A stretch of DNA of 64,000 nt from Enchytraeus crypticus (GCA_905160935.1 CAJHZI010000302.1:186001-250000), one strand, 5' to 3'. Positions 25,801 to 61,282 are shown, counted from the first letter of the stretch. Made by a program: numbers and translations. The notes: a model not told the origin generated them from the sequence alone.

Positions 25801-27661
25801 AATTTAGGTACCTGTAGATAACCGGTGTTACAATTTGCGAAAATACAGTCCAAAATATATAAGAATAAAAAAATTTCTTTAAAGTTAAAACTAGCCTATT
25901 TATGCTTTAAACAGGTAGATAAAAACCCACTAATATTTGATTACATTTTTTGGATCTAAAACAATTTTTAATCTAATATTGTCACAGAAATAGAATTTCA
26001 CTTCCGAGCTCATAACAATTTTAATTTTTATAGAACATATATCGTTCTCGTTCTCTCTCTCCCTCTTATCCAGTTTAATATACTTGCATCAAGTCGTATG
26101 GCGGAATTAACTAACAAGTAAACCTCAAATCATTTCATTCCTTATCAGAAGATTTCATTCCTTATCAGAGCACTTCACTCCCTATAAAAGAACTGCAGAG
26201 AATCGGTACCCTGCGCATTTAATTGGCAACGTTTGTTTCAATTTTGTTCTCTTCGGCTTGAAAAGTTCTATGGTGCTCGATGTTGTCAATGATAGAGGTA
26301 GCGTTCTAATCGCTACTGTTGTTGCTTGTTCTAAGCTAACTCACACTATGCTGAGTCCATGACGCATTATAACTAATGAGAGCAGCCTGATTAATGTTGA
26401 AGTAATTCTAGGCATAATTATCTTCAAATTCAAAATAATATTTTTATTTGCCATTAATTAAAACCAGTAACATATTAATAATAATTTTAATAGCATAAAA
26501 CAAATGAGAGTGCGAATTCATAAACAATCTTAACAGTCACATAAGGATCCAATGCTGATGTTAGGGACGTCTATGACATGCTGATAACTAGTTAAATAAC
26601 TTTTAGAATTCAAGAAATTCACCTGGAATGAAAATATATCTCTACACATTATACTATTTCGCTCAATAGTGAGCAATCTATCGTCGCACCGCCATGAGTT
26701 GAACATATATAAGCATGATGAACAAGCTGCAAAAGAGCAATAACAAATCAAATAGCTTGGCCTGTATGTACCAGAAGTGCTGCTAAACTGTGCACAGAAA
26801 AGCACACGGGAGGTGGAGGGAGAAATATTAGGCAGCATTCTACAAAATTCGTGAAACAATCTTATACAACTCGAGAACAAATGTATAGCGAGGTAATACA
26901 GAAGAATTAATAACAGCAATCTTATGTAAAATGACGGAGCAATCCTACGCATGCAATACAAAATACAAGTACATCCACAATTACAAATACAGTATATATG
27001 CATTAGAAATGCATTCGAATGTACATACAGTATACTAGCATGTTTAGCATAACAGTTAGGACACATGCACAGTACAAAAAACAGTAAGTACAAATAAAAG
27101 CAGTACAAACCACAAAGAAGCAACCAGAGCAGATCAGAAATGATTTCCTCTTCAGTTTGAGTGGATATATATTTCTTAGTTTTGACTCAATATTAAGCAT
27201 AAGAAGAACTGTCAGTAGATAAAGAAATTCAGTAAAAACTGACAAAATAAGAACCACATACGCTTATATTTTATTATACTACTAGCAAACAGACTCGGTA
27301 TAAACGATACTAGACTTCGTTTTATCAGGACTCAGGGAATGGAAGGAGATAGAGATGAAATCCCAAAGATGGAATTCTATGTAGGATGCTTGGGACTTGG
27401 ACAGTTAAATACACATTACCGTGTTACTCCAAGCTGTTATCTTTCATTACTAATGCCACGTTCACACAACTAGGCAGCTTAGTGCATATCTTTTACAATT
27501 CCTTTGAAAGTCTGATATTTTACACTTTGATCAGCTGGCCAAATAACTGAACCATCGAAAGTTCAGTTCACATCAAGAAATGGCATTAAAATTGTTGTTA
27601 CTAGATGCCCTACACACCCAGCTAATTGCACAATACACATACACATCTCAATACACATACG

Positions 27662-27806
27662 CTGGCAGGAGCCAGTGGCGGTGTCGGTTAGATATTCGAC
27701 CGCAGATAGGTATGTGCAGGGTTCAAATACTGGGCTCGCCCGTCACTAACATCGACTTCGAGTGAGGAAACTGACGTTAACCATAGCTTTACCAGCTTTT
27801 TTACAC
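27662..27806 (+). mobile_element. tRNA-derived SINE copy
   Basis: GGAGCCAGTGGCGGTGTCGG, GCAGGGTTCAAATACTGGG and TGAGGAAACTGACGTTAACC. The flanks share ACACATCTCAATA-CACATAC (27643 and 27803), a likely target-site duplication. Confidence 0.88.
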
Positions 27807-28154
27807 ATCTCAATATACATACAGCTACATACACATAAAGAGCATAACAGCCGCACAAAGTACAATATTCGATGGGTCATTTAGTCACAGAAATAGTAGA
27901 AAAGATTTAACATATGTCGGCAACCAACTATTACTATTCTTTGTTAACCAGAGAGCATTACATGATTAAATGCATGTATCAGTGACTAAATTGATATAGT
28001 CTTTACCAATTCAAAAGGGCTATACAGGAAAGAGAGTTAACGCCAAGTAGATGTTAAGAATGAAGACCTAAGTAACAACTGCTAAAATTAAAGCTAGTTA
28101 TTAACAATGATGCGCGTGCATTCTCATTGAGTAGTTCTATGCCTTCCTGACTCC

Positions 28155-28230
28155 GCACTCATCTAATGAACCGTTTATTATCAAATCAGCTTTACATCTA
28201 ATGAACCGTTTATTGTCAAATCAGCCATAT
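28155..28230 (+). repeat. Tandem duplication of about 38 bp
   Basis: ATCTAATGAACCGTTTATT(A/G)TCAAATCAGC occurs twice in a row. Confidence 0.85.
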
Positions 28231-28570
28231 ATCAACAGTATCATTTAAGGACTAGCTTTAATTCTGTTTATAATTAAAACTATCGCTAGAGGCGATAAGA
28301 TACTGCAGGAGATTCTCATAGAAAGATAATAAGCAACCCCAGAGAGAATATACGAGAGATATGAAACATTTAGAAAGATCACAAACTGATGATTACATAA
28401 GAGAATGAGAGTTTGAGACTAAAACAAATTAAATTTGAGAAAGTAAAAATTTAAAAACACAAATATACCAGCAAAATAATAAATTAATCGCATTAAAAAA
28501 TTGAATTCTTATAAATTGTATAAACCATAACGAAAAGCGTAAACTTCATTACGATTAAGAATTACTTCAT

Positions 28571-28672
28571 TGTTATCGACTGTCGATGGTAAGTGATATG
28601 CTTATCATGGTGGTAACGGGTAACTGGGAATCAGGGTTCAATTTCAGAGAAGGAGCATGAGATGTACGGCCC
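28571..28672 (+). pseudogene. 18S rRNA-derived fragment
   Basis: TCGATGGTAAGTGATATGCT, ATCATGGTGGTAACGGGTAA, CTGGGAATCAGGGTTCAATT and TCAGAGAAGGAGCATGAGA follow, with scattered changes, the universally conserved 18S stretch TCGATGGTA...ACGGGGAATCAGGGTTCGA...GGAGAGGGAGC. About 100 nt, no flanking rRNA. Probably a retrocopied or inserted fragment. Confidence 0.75.
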
Positions 28673-28929
28673 TAGGCAAAATAAACTTTAGTTGTATTCT
28701 ATGAAATATCATCTTTCAATTGGATCTGAATTTATTTCTAACACAAGTCCCACGCTACACGTTATGTTTTAAATCCTCAACACAGACTTAGCCATTATCT
28801 ATATTGCTGTCATCAATCCCAGAGGTGAGCCGTAATACTGGCCTCCTGGCCCTTGCGTACACATAGAAGTCAGGGCCCGGTGCTTTCCATCGAGTATTGT
28901 TTCAGGTTTATGTTATTTGGAAGAGAGAG

Positions 28930-29055
28930 ACGCATGACTGGTAGGTTTCTCAGTGCAGTCAATACGTTTTGAATTCAAATCCTATGCTAGCCGTCAGAGA
29001 TGCACTTCTTCATGATGAAACTGACGCTAAATTCCGAATGAAATGTTTAGCTTTC
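28930..29055 (+). mobile_element. Diverged SINE copy
   Basis: GAATTCAAATCCTATGCTAG, CCGTCAGAGATGC and ATGAAACTGACGCTAAATT align with the box B to tail part. The 5' half is hardly recognisable. Confidence 0.5.
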
Positions 29056-29989
29056 TTGGCCAAGCAATACATAGACTGCAGTAAAGATTACAATCAAAAA
29101 CATTTCATTACAAGAATTGAAAAGAACTTAGAATACGAATTAAGATTGAGATTTACAAGTAACACAATAAATGGCAATTAATCATTACACAAATTACAAG
29201 CAGTATTAATTAAGACTTACAGATACTACAAGACATTCTGTAGATTAGCGACATCAGCCAGATCGTTCCTATCTTACAACAGTCCACTGGATTGGTCAGA
29301 CACTAATCATAAAGCAAGAACTACAGGTATCAAAATACTATAATCACACCCAGTACGAATCAAGGAGAGAAACACATCGATAAATCACAAGCACGTAATG
29401 GCATCTCATGACACAAAATCTACCGGCAGTTATAGCAAGTACAAGCAAGCTAACGAAGGAATCACTTTTAGCTAAGAAATTGTTCTTTAAAAACCTATCG
29501 AATTTAGCTTCAAATTATACAGTGTTCTGCTGTATGGTATTTAATTTACTATATATAAACTTTGATAAAAGTAAGCACGAAGCCGAATAAATAATATACA
29601 GTTGATGATATCACAAAAGATGCACAAATTTTTATAGCTTGATGTACATTTCTATTAAAATAAATCAGCATAAGTAGGCTGGCCATTCATAGACCAAGTG
29701 TGTCAAATAAAATTATTTGCAAACGACAATGTCAAATTATATCATGTTTGTAAATACTGAGTACTGCACATGAATTTTAATTATTGGATTTTAAAGTATG
29801 TACACAGCCAACGTATGATACAAAAGCTGCAATACATGGGTCTAATTCATATAACAGTATAAATGTTAATGTATCAGAGAGCTAGATTAGAATTGCAATT
29901 AGCATATTATACTGGGCAATAAGATTGCTCAATACTCGTTCAGGTCAAATAGATCTAAATTTTATCAAAAAGTAGCCCTACACTGAAGA

Positions 29990-30028
29990 GTATATATATA
30001 TTCGGCATATATATATATGTATATATAC

Positions 30029-30084
<56 letters not shown>
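29990..30084. repeat. (TA)n tract on the left of the mariner element
   Basis: TA-rich up to the left inverted repeat. The right side (30871-30942) is TA as well. Confidence 0.95.
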
Positions 30085-30087
<3 letters not shown>

Positions 30088-30870
30088 TGTGAGTAAAAAA
30101 AAAACATGTGCCCAGTCTCTCGCCCATAACTTTGGTATTAGTGAACCGATTTTTTAAATTCTTGCATAGGTATAATCAGGAAAACATTTGCTATAAAATA
30201 ACGTTAAGTGACTCTGTCAATTATTATTTTTGCGTTGAAGCAATGCTTGAAAATATGCGCGACTGAAAATATTCAGTTTAAGTAAATCAATCGTCACAGA
30301 ATGTTTACAAATACGTGGCTTAACAAAAAACGAAACAAGCAGTACTATACTGCTACTGTCAACTGTCAAAGCTTAATTATGCTCAAAATGTCCTCCTTTA
30401 GCTCGAATACAAGCTCAGAGACGCTTGCGCCACTCATCTATTGCTTTATCAATGACAGATTGCTTCATGTCTTGCCAAACGTCCACCAGGCGTTGCTTCA
30501 ACTCGTCCACGTTATTTATTTTCTTCTTTTCGGCGTAATTTCTTTAATAAGCAATCTGGCCCTCCCAGCATCCAGTATTTTGTTGGAAATTTGGCAATCA
30601 ACCAATGTGAGCCACAACCCTTTAAGAGTACAAGTTTTTGTAAGCTCTTAATCTGCTTTAGTAAACACCATTTTAAAATCTCAACAAAAACAGACTATGT
30701 TTTTAAAATCGTCTGTTATTGTTTAAAATATACCGGAATTGTCACAAAAACTAGATTTAAGATTGACACTTTCTTCTTCTTTATAATTCTGAAACAATTT
30801 TCAAATCGGTTCACAAATGTCAAAGTTGTGGACGAAATACTGCGCACATGTTTTTTATGACTCACAGTGT
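30085..30870. mobile_element. Internally deleted mariner/Tc1-like transposon
   Basis: Terminal inverted repeats CACTGTGAGT...AACATGTGC at 30085 and the reverse complement ending at 30870, imperfect over about 75 bp. TA is on both sides (a (TA)n tract). The minus strand between 30540 and 30360 encodes NVDELKQRLVDVWQDMKQSV, IDKAIDEWRKRL, stop, ACIRAKGGHFEHN, the typical C-terminus of mariner/Tc1-type transposases. The catalytic DDE part is missing and there is an internal stop, so it is non-autonomous. Confidence 0.85.
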
Positions 30871-30894
30871 ATATATATATATATGTATATACAT

Positions 30895-30942
<48 letters not shown>
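30871..30942. repeat. (TA)n tract on the right of the mariner element
   Basis: TA tract with GTATATACATTATATT early on, partly matching the left-side tract. Confidence 0.95.
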
Positions 30943-31614
30943 TTCGTAAAGCGCATAACATTCAAACATATAAAATAGGCGAATTGCATTATAAATTTCC
31001 TCAAGTAACGTTACTTGCAAGAAAAAGCCACAGAATCAAATTTATTAAAATTACAATTAGAATTAAGTATTAAATTAATGCAAATTGATAGTTGTCTATT
31101 TCACATAACAAAGCACGCACAAATACAAAACGAGAAGATCTCATTTAGCAACTAAATACTTGTACAAAGCTGATGTCGGCAACATGCAAAAACTACTACA
31201 GGATTCGATTAGGAGAGATAGATGAACAATGAGCACTCAATACTTCATAAGCTATAACCCTCACATCAGTGACCCCAACTAGGAAGACAATCCAAGGAGT
31301 TGGCAAAAGTGACAAAAGCTCGCTAAATGCAAGGATGCTACTTACCATTTTATATACTTTATTAGTACCAAAATTGTTTAATATAAAAACGTTAACTGAA
31401 AAAATTTCAGTTGAATTAAATCTAAATCCATCACTGTATGAGCTTATCTAGCATAACAACGGAACTGAGCTGCCCAGAAAAGATCGATACAGAAAACTCT
31501 TTGAGGAGAAGAGTTATTTCACATAAGAAGCAGAGTCCTGACACTTTTTCACAAGAAACCCAGGGGATGCCAGACATCCGGGCGATCAACAACAACAGGC
31601 GAAGTAAAGTCTGA

Positions 31615-54127
<22,513 letters not shown>

Positions 54128-54301
54128 AAGATCGGTGGTAAGCCGCTCATTCCATTTAACCGCTAATCAGAAACATCACGGAAACTCAACAACCACTGGC
54201 ATTTTATTATTAATATTGCTAGCTACTATTGATATTAAATTGATAAATCTAAAAAAAACTGTTGTCACTTTTACTATTAATATAATGTTACTTTTAAAGT
54301 G

Positions 54302-54560
54302 TTTCCTAGAACTCTAATACCAGTGATATCATTACTATTAATAGTGTAACTATAGATAACTCTACCACCAGTGATATCATAACTATTAATAGTGTAACTA
54401 TTGATAACTCTATCACCACTGATATCACTACTATTAATAGTGTAACTATTGATAAGTCTACCACCAGTGATATCATTACCAGTACTAATGTTATTATTGA
54501 TAACTCTACCACCAGTAATATCATTACCAGTACTAATGTTATTATTGGTAACTCTACCAT
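54302..54560 (+). repeat. Minisatellite of about 54 bp
   Basis: About five units built on GATAACTCTACCACCAGTGA and TATCATTACTATTAATAGTG. The variants are open in several frames, so overlapping ORFs on both strands are artefacts of the repeat. Confidence 0.85.
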
Positions 54561-54762
54561 CAGGGATATCATTCATCGTTATCATCATCAGTTCCTTGCG
54601 TTCTGAACAGAACATATATAGGATGGTAATATTCCTCCATTCGTTTCCTTCATCAGCAACCCTCACATCTTCTTCCAATGAAATGGTCAATATTCTCACA
54701 TCTTTCTTGGTCGTGTTGAACCTAGGTCTTCTTCGTTTCCTTCTTTCTCGGTTTGGCTTCAA
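54560..54762 (-). mobile_element. LINE tail, second copy of the same family
   Basis: The minus strand encodes RPRFNTTKKDVRILTISLEE then VRVADEGNEWRNITILYMF, parallel to 44.4 kb. Its 3' end runs into a minisatellite. Confidence 0.75.
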
Positions 54763-56349
54763 ATTAACTGCAGTCCAAAACAGGAAAAATGAAAAGAGTA
54801 AGACCTAGGTCTAGTAGTGATGTCATTACTGTTATCCAAATATTAAGCTCAAAAGCTCATTATAGTTACAAAAAGCCAAAAGTCAGTGAAGAATATACAA
54901 GTATATTTATAAAATAATAATCTTTAATCAATCGCCACATCATATAACTCTCATGCATTAATATTTGATTGAATTACAACGCAGTGTCACACACGATCTC
55001 AATTTTTCCTTTCCCCTGATTAATTATTGAGATGTATGAATACACTTTACAATGAAGTAATTCTCCACGATAACAATCAGCTACCAATATACCAAGTGAT
55101 TCTTAACTAGACAGATTAGTCAATCATACATTTATTGGTGTTATTAAGTCAGATTTTTGCAACAATGAAAAGGTACATATAATTCTATACAAATCTGACC
55201 AAAAACACTATACTTGACCTACAAGCGCAGTCTACATACACATACACAATAGTACACAGACATAGAACTGCTCATACCTACCCTCCTAATCTCTCTCTCT
55301 CTCTCTCTCTTCAGTATAATGGCAAATAGAAGAATTTAATTATATTCATGTATGTGATGCACCGATCGGATGGTCGAATACAAATCACACTTGCCGAGAA
55401 GCAGAAGACCATTCAAATCCCAGCAGGACCATTGTGATACGGAAACAGGCGTTAAGTATAGCTTTATATAGTATATATACAATTGTACGTATTTCTTCTT
55501 AGCGCACAGTATGCTTTCACAAGTCGCTAAGAGCATTTACCGATCAGCAAGCTCATATCATAACACAATCTCTATACCTCAACAATGTCGTTGTATTTAC
55601 AAGTAACTTGTAAAAAGCTGCCTATAGAGTTGCCACTGCAGCTTTCATTAGTCGCCTCTGACGACATGCGCCAAATGTGAAATAGCCTGCATATAATATG
55701 AATTGTGAATTTTTGCTTGTTCTCGACAGTATCCAGTTGTCAAATTTCATTAATTTTTCCACCAGCCTTTCTGAATTGTAATTGTAAGAAGTTCTCTTAT
55801 ACAGCAAAATGGACACTTACACTGGTACAGCGAGAAGCATTGAAATCAACATGACATTGTATTATACACAGAGTCACACACACACACACACCCCACAAGC
55901 ACGTACACACACACACACACACACACGCAATAGTATCTCACGACCAATATACTCATAAACCACTCAAACTGAAGCCTGCAAGCAGACTGCTAAAATACGC
56001 AGAGAAATTTTCCAGAATAAACTAGAGAGAATTGAAGATGAGATGTAGGCAGAGATGTACTGCACCGGACACCCAAGATCACAGACAAATGGAAACACTA
56101 TATCACAATGTCCAACCCAATGATAATCTAGGCCACTTTCAGATGATCATAGATTCAGATTTCAAGTGAATTAAATAGAGCCTAAGGAACGTATTTAATG
56201 AATACTACAATAGCTACTTGTAATAATTAATGAATTAGACAGACTGTTAAATATACAGATTGTTAAATAATGAATTAGACAGATGACACAGAAATAAATA
56301 GAGGATTGACTGATGATATGGTATGGGACAGAGACGAGTGGAAAAATCT

Positions 56350-56402
56350 TATTACATCCCTACCCTAGCTAAACCGGAGTTCGAGGAAGATGATAATGAA
56401 TT
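56350..56402 (-). repeat. Dispersed repeat, family C, fragment
   Basis: ACATCCCTACCCTAGCTAAA and GAGGAAGATGATAATGA on the plus strand. Short and diverged. Confidence 0.5.
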
Positions 56403-56765
56403 ACACAGATGATCAAAGCCGTCACCGGAAATCACTGTGAGAACAGTTTACTGTAGCAGATTAGATGCAAGGATGCTAAAGACAGCACTGACACATTTAA
56501 ATGAAAAATTAAAATTTCACTGAAAATAGAGCTCGTGGATGCAATAACTCAAAACTTCATATAACCAAAGATTAATTATTTTAATAGATTACCATCATCG
56601 GTTTTTAAAATAACTATCTTAATTCCTTGTAATGCAAAAGTAATCCCATGCTTTTATATCAGCAGAAATAACCTCTCTGATTTACAGAGGTTTTTGAATC
56701 AAGTTATTGAAAGTTGAATGAATACTAATAATGATGCTAATAATAATATTAACAATAGTGACAAT

Positions 56766-56838
56766 AATAATAACAATAATAAAGGTTCAATGTCTGCTTC
56801 CTCATCCAAGGATTACGTCAGGGATGTCGTTGATAACC
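56766..56838 (-). mobile_element. Short LINE 3'-end fragment
   Basis: TTCCTCATCCAAGGATTACG and TCAGGGATGTCG (plus strand) match the reverse complement of the LINE 3' UTR end. Flanked by A/T-rich simple sequence. Confidence 0.6.
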
Positions 56839-57454
56839 ATAATAGTAATATTAATGACAATAGCAAGTAAAAGCAAGTCGTATTATATAAGCACCGCTCT
56901 ACGTAACATGCTACAGTGGAGCTAGTACAGCAAATTATATGTACCATTGAACGAAACAGTTAATGACGCAGACTGACAGGAAGATTATTCCACACTGTTT
57001 TCCAGTAATTTTGAAAGTGATAGACCCCATCTTTGTTATGGCCAGTGAAACATGAAAATCCCAGATTCAGTTTATCACAAAATTTTGCATTCCACAACAC
57101 AATAATATCCAAATCCAACTGAAATCGTTTCCAGTTAGCCATTAGAATTTATTCAGAATCTAAGAGTCAAAGCTTTAAGCTAAGTTACCTAACTGCACTT
57201 ATCTTTAGCTTTATTCAATTTCACGAATATACTTTCATAAACATTACGGTCCGCTAATTCCAAAGATCTTTAAAATAGGTAGATAGGGCATGACTGTGGT
57301 TTCAGCGATACTCGTTTGTAACAAGAGCAACTTGATTTCCACCATTCTCCATTTATTCGAAAGGGTAAACAAAGCCCCTTTGACATATGTGTATTTAATA
57401 GCAGTATCTGTAATTTCATATTTATTTCATGATATTCGGTCTCTAAACGGTTTT

Positions 57455-57541
57455 AAGATGATGTATTATTGCGCATTTGGGTATACAAATTCCAGAAATC
57501 CGGAAACTAAAGAATGGGGAATATCCTTCAAGAGATTTTAA
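57455..57541 (+). pseudogene. THAP zinc-finger-like first-exon fragment
   Basis: Encodes MMYYCAFGYTNSRNPETKEW and GISFKRF, matching the THAP start (YC-x3-C-x-N, then GISFHRFP). The second zinc Cys is Tyr here and a stop follows FKRF where THAP has Pro. No downstream THAP part was found. Possibly a remnant of a THAP gene or P-type transposase. Confidence 0.5.
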
Positions 57542-58594
57542 ATAAATTTTGTTTGCATTTTGTATTATAAAAATATATATCCAATTAATAGGAATTCGTT
57601 TCAAATATTTTTTTTCATGACGATATGATGGATAGATGTGTCGATAATTGTGCTCCTAAAGTGTTTAATTATCGTTCAAAAGATTTAAAAATGTTCCAAA
57701 ACTACAGCATTTTATGCCTTTAAATAACGATCAGCTGATATTGTTTACCTCCGGCTACCAAAATTAGTTGTTGGCATCTGTGCAATTCTTGAACTCAATG
57801 TTTACAATGGTTGAGATTGCCTTTGACACTTCTATTGCTTTTCTTTATTCTATGGCTAATTCCAAGTTCCAATCAATCACAAACAAGATTTACTCAACGA
57901 TAATGATGCTACTCTAAGAGTAATAGTCGATATTGTGGAAATGGTACATATGAAAGAAGTTAGATATTACGCAAATAATACATATTACACAGATATTAGA
58001 CTTTACAAAAATAATAGACATTGCGGAAATACAGACATAACAGAACAAATTACCTAGCAACAATATGTAGTTAAAATATTCACAACCAATTAACAACATA
58101 TTTTTGACGTATATATCACTAAAATCTTAATCTACAACTACGGATAGGAAATCCAGAAAGACAATTTAGCAGAAATTATAAACAATTAGAACAAATGTTG
58201 AACTGCAGAAGGGTTTAGAGATTGGCTGAAGAAATGTGGCGTATCTTAACGTCAGCTTTACCACTCAAATACACGTCAGCTATGGACAAGACACAATTTG
58301 AGTTATTTCCACTGCTGAGCAACACATGTCTGCGAATAGGCAGATGAGATTTTAAATGAGCCACTGTTAAATTATGCTACGAAACAAGCCTCAATCCCTT
58401 TGATGATGGTGTTAATGTAGATTTGAGAGCTATAAATCAGGTTTTCCAAGATTGCAAAGATGAAAAGAATGCGTGTCTTAGCCCCACCTAAAAGATTAGC
58501 ATCTCCCTCATTCCTTTAACTATCCACGATACTCAAGCAGCGAACTTACATGAAAAAATATTTACAATACAATGTTTTATAATTAATTATTATA

Positions 58595-58603
58595 CACATA
58601 TAT

Positions 58604-58665
<62 letters not shown>

Positions 58666-58872
58666 ATATATATATATAACATATATATATACTATATTAT
58701 ATAGATATATATATGACTATATATTATCTATATATAGATATATATCTTATAAATGATATATATATACATATAGTAATACATATATATATATATATCATAT
58801 ATATAATATATATATATATATATATACTATACTATATATATATATATATAATATATATATATATAATACTAT
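58595..58872. repeat. Long (TA)n region
   Basis: About 270 bp of TA with TATAGATATA and CATATA interruptions, then a (CAT)n tract and a dispersed repeat. Confidence 0.95.
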
Positions 58873-59090
58873 CATCATCATCATCATCATCAACAATAAT
58901 CATCATCTTCCCTTGAATCCCAGGTTAAATAGGAATAGGAATTAGAAAATTTTGTACCAATTTCTAGAGTCCAGGCAATCATCAACCAAAAGCCCTTTTT
59001 CACGTTGATTTGGACCTTATTGCTTTGTAGCCTTTTAGGATACGTGCAGTCCACGGTTGGTCTATTCTCCAGTAGGCAGGACACAAGACA
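58873..59090 (+). repeat. Dispersed repeat, family C, long copy
   Basis: (CAT)n, CATCTTCCCTTGAATCCCAG, ATCAACCAAAAGCCCTTTTT and a further part through CAGTCCACGGTTGGTC, suggesting the family is longer than the other copies show. Confidence 0.75.
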
Positions 59091-59091
59091 A

Positions 59092-59092
<1 letters not shown>

Positions 59093-59148
<56 letters not shown>

Positions 59149-59185
59149 CATATATATATATACATATATGTATGTATCTATATAT
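59093..59185. repeat. (TA)n microsatellite
   Basis: TA tract following the dispersed repeat at 58873-59090. Confidence 0.95.
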
Positions 59186-59189
59186 ATAG

Positions 59190-61184
59190 TATATATACAT
59201 TACAAACATACACACATATATCTACATGATCAGCTCTAAAGGATTACACTCTTTCAATTCAAATATTGTATTCTCTAACAAAATCAAATATTGTACACTC
59301 TACAACTGAACGTAACTGTGTCATACAATTTCGTACCATAGAGGCATACCAGTACGACGTGCCGCAGAGTTCATTCTTGATTAATTTATCTACTTAACAC
59401 GATATTATAACAATAACAAACCACCTTTCTAAATTTCTTCAACATCACAGAACGCATAAAAGAAACAACAGTTTTCAGTACAATTTGATAAGAATTTTGT
59501 ACCGATTAGTTACATTTGAATATACATAACTTTAACAACACAACTGTCAATCCAAATATAATATGTATAATTGTAGGATACATTATGACAAATGAAATTA
59601 AAAGAAAAATTTAAAACGCTAAAAACACAATTCCTAATGCAACCACAGATTTCCATTATATTATTAACAATTTCTGAAATGTAAAACCAAATACTCCATC
59701 AACTAACTTCAATTTTTAATAAACTTTCAAGTTAACCCAAAGAACTCTGAACTTAGCAGACTATATCGCTATAAAATACAAAATTGCTATAAGATTCAAA
59801 ATCAATTCATTTAAAATAAACAATTTAATAACCAATTACGATTCAAGAGTCAGAAAAGACGATCAATTCAATTGATGGCGTCAAATATAGCGCCAACTTG
59901 GTTTTAAAAAATGCACACAAAATAATAAGATAGAAACATCATGCACTCGCTTATAGAACTCATGAGCACATTCAAAGAATTTTACTGAATATATTACACG
60001 ATCACGTCACACTAAGCACGAAGACAAATCACTAAACAAAGTCATTCAAGTCACCAAATACAATAAGACCCCCAAAATCAAGCGCATAAAAGAGAACTGT
60101 GATCACTACGTGCTCATTCAATAATTATATATAATTAACAAATTTTAAAAACCATACATGAAATTATAATAAAGATAAATTTACCTTGTTATTACAAATT
60201 ATTTCTTACACGGAAGACAGATCTAGCTAATTGATAAAATCATAAAACCTAAGGTTTCTTAAGTTCTGCAGGATATAAAGAGTGCACCACTCAATAGGCA
60301 GTAACTTTGTATTCAATTTTGTACGATCGAATCGATAAAGTGTACTTTCAACATGACAATGTTCATATATTTACTTGCTAGTATAAGAACTAAGATAAAC
60401 CACATACAGGTTATCGATGAATTGTATTAAATCTGATACATAAACACCCAAAGGCAGATTGCTAATGGTATTTATTTAGTCACTCTATTTGATACAAAAT
60501 TTCAGTCGAATTTTAAATTTTACAGCTTTAGTTAATGCAAATATAAAATACATTTTATATATAGCACACGGTCCTTCGTTGCTTTGTGGTAAATATATAG
60601 GAAACACGACTGACGCAGCTTACAACATGATACTAAAAAGTATTTTGTATCTCTGTCCTACTATTACTTTAATATATTTTGATATTATACTGGCACTACT
60701 ATTCAAACACAGAAAGAATTCAACAACAATAAGTATATAATAGTTATAAATATAAAAAATATATTTTAATAAATTAGAAAGAAGTAATCGTAATAATAAT
60801 AAGTGACAACAAATATTATATTAATAATAAATTTGTTTATCTTTTTAGTATTCTTAACCTCTATATATTTCGAAACCATTTTACATATATTTAGTACAAG
60901 TTTTTTGATAGCGGTAAAATGTATTAATAATAGTAGCAGTAAAGGATTAAAGTACACATTCTCTAAAACTGATATCAGTAAGTCAACTTACATGTATATG
61001 TTAGCACTACAAACTGTTTGTTTGTATTTAAACAAGTCAGCAAAAGGTGTTCAAGCATGTGCCCTATAAACAATCTTGCTGATCAAAAATGCAATACTAC
61101 AAACCCTTTAAATGAAGTCATCAGTAAATCTATGTACATATATGTTTTCAAAAATCAGCAATAATTATTAATTGAATGACAGAA
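59190..61184. other. AT-rich stretch 3' of MSK
   Basis: No exon or repeat family recognised. Probably intergenic plus MSK 3' UTR. Confidence 0.55.
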
Positions 61185-61282
61185 GGTTCCAAAATCACCT
61201 AGGATCTATTGATCCTAGGTGATTTTGGAACCATTCTATGAAATGAACGGAAGCCTATTGGCTTCCGTTCATTTCATAGAAT
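61185..61282. repeat. Two adjacent perfect hairpins, each with a TATT loop
   Basis: Hairpin 1: arms 61185-61206 and 61211-61232 (22 bp, no mismatch). Hairpin 2: arms 61233-61255 and 61260-61282 (23 bp, no mismatch). The loops are TATT in both. They abut with no gap. The stems are unrelated to each other. They lie 40 bp past the MSK stop codon, so probably in its 3' UTR. Confidence 0.95.

Larger units (their letters stand above)
22810..28570. other. Intergenic stretch without recognised genes
   Basis: AT-rich. Apart from the SINE at 27.66 kb I see only scattered simple sequence, two AATAAA motifs (23404, 23613) that may end the elevenin transcript, and a TATAAAAG at about 26185 without a clear gene behind it. 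The minus ORF 26530-27123 is discussed under findings. Confidence 0.6.
55000..58590. other. Intergenic stretch between PKD and MSK
   Basis: Contains (CT)n at about 55292, (CA)n at 55873-55926, small LINE and family C fragments and the THAP-like fragment. No other gene seen. Confidence 0.6.
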
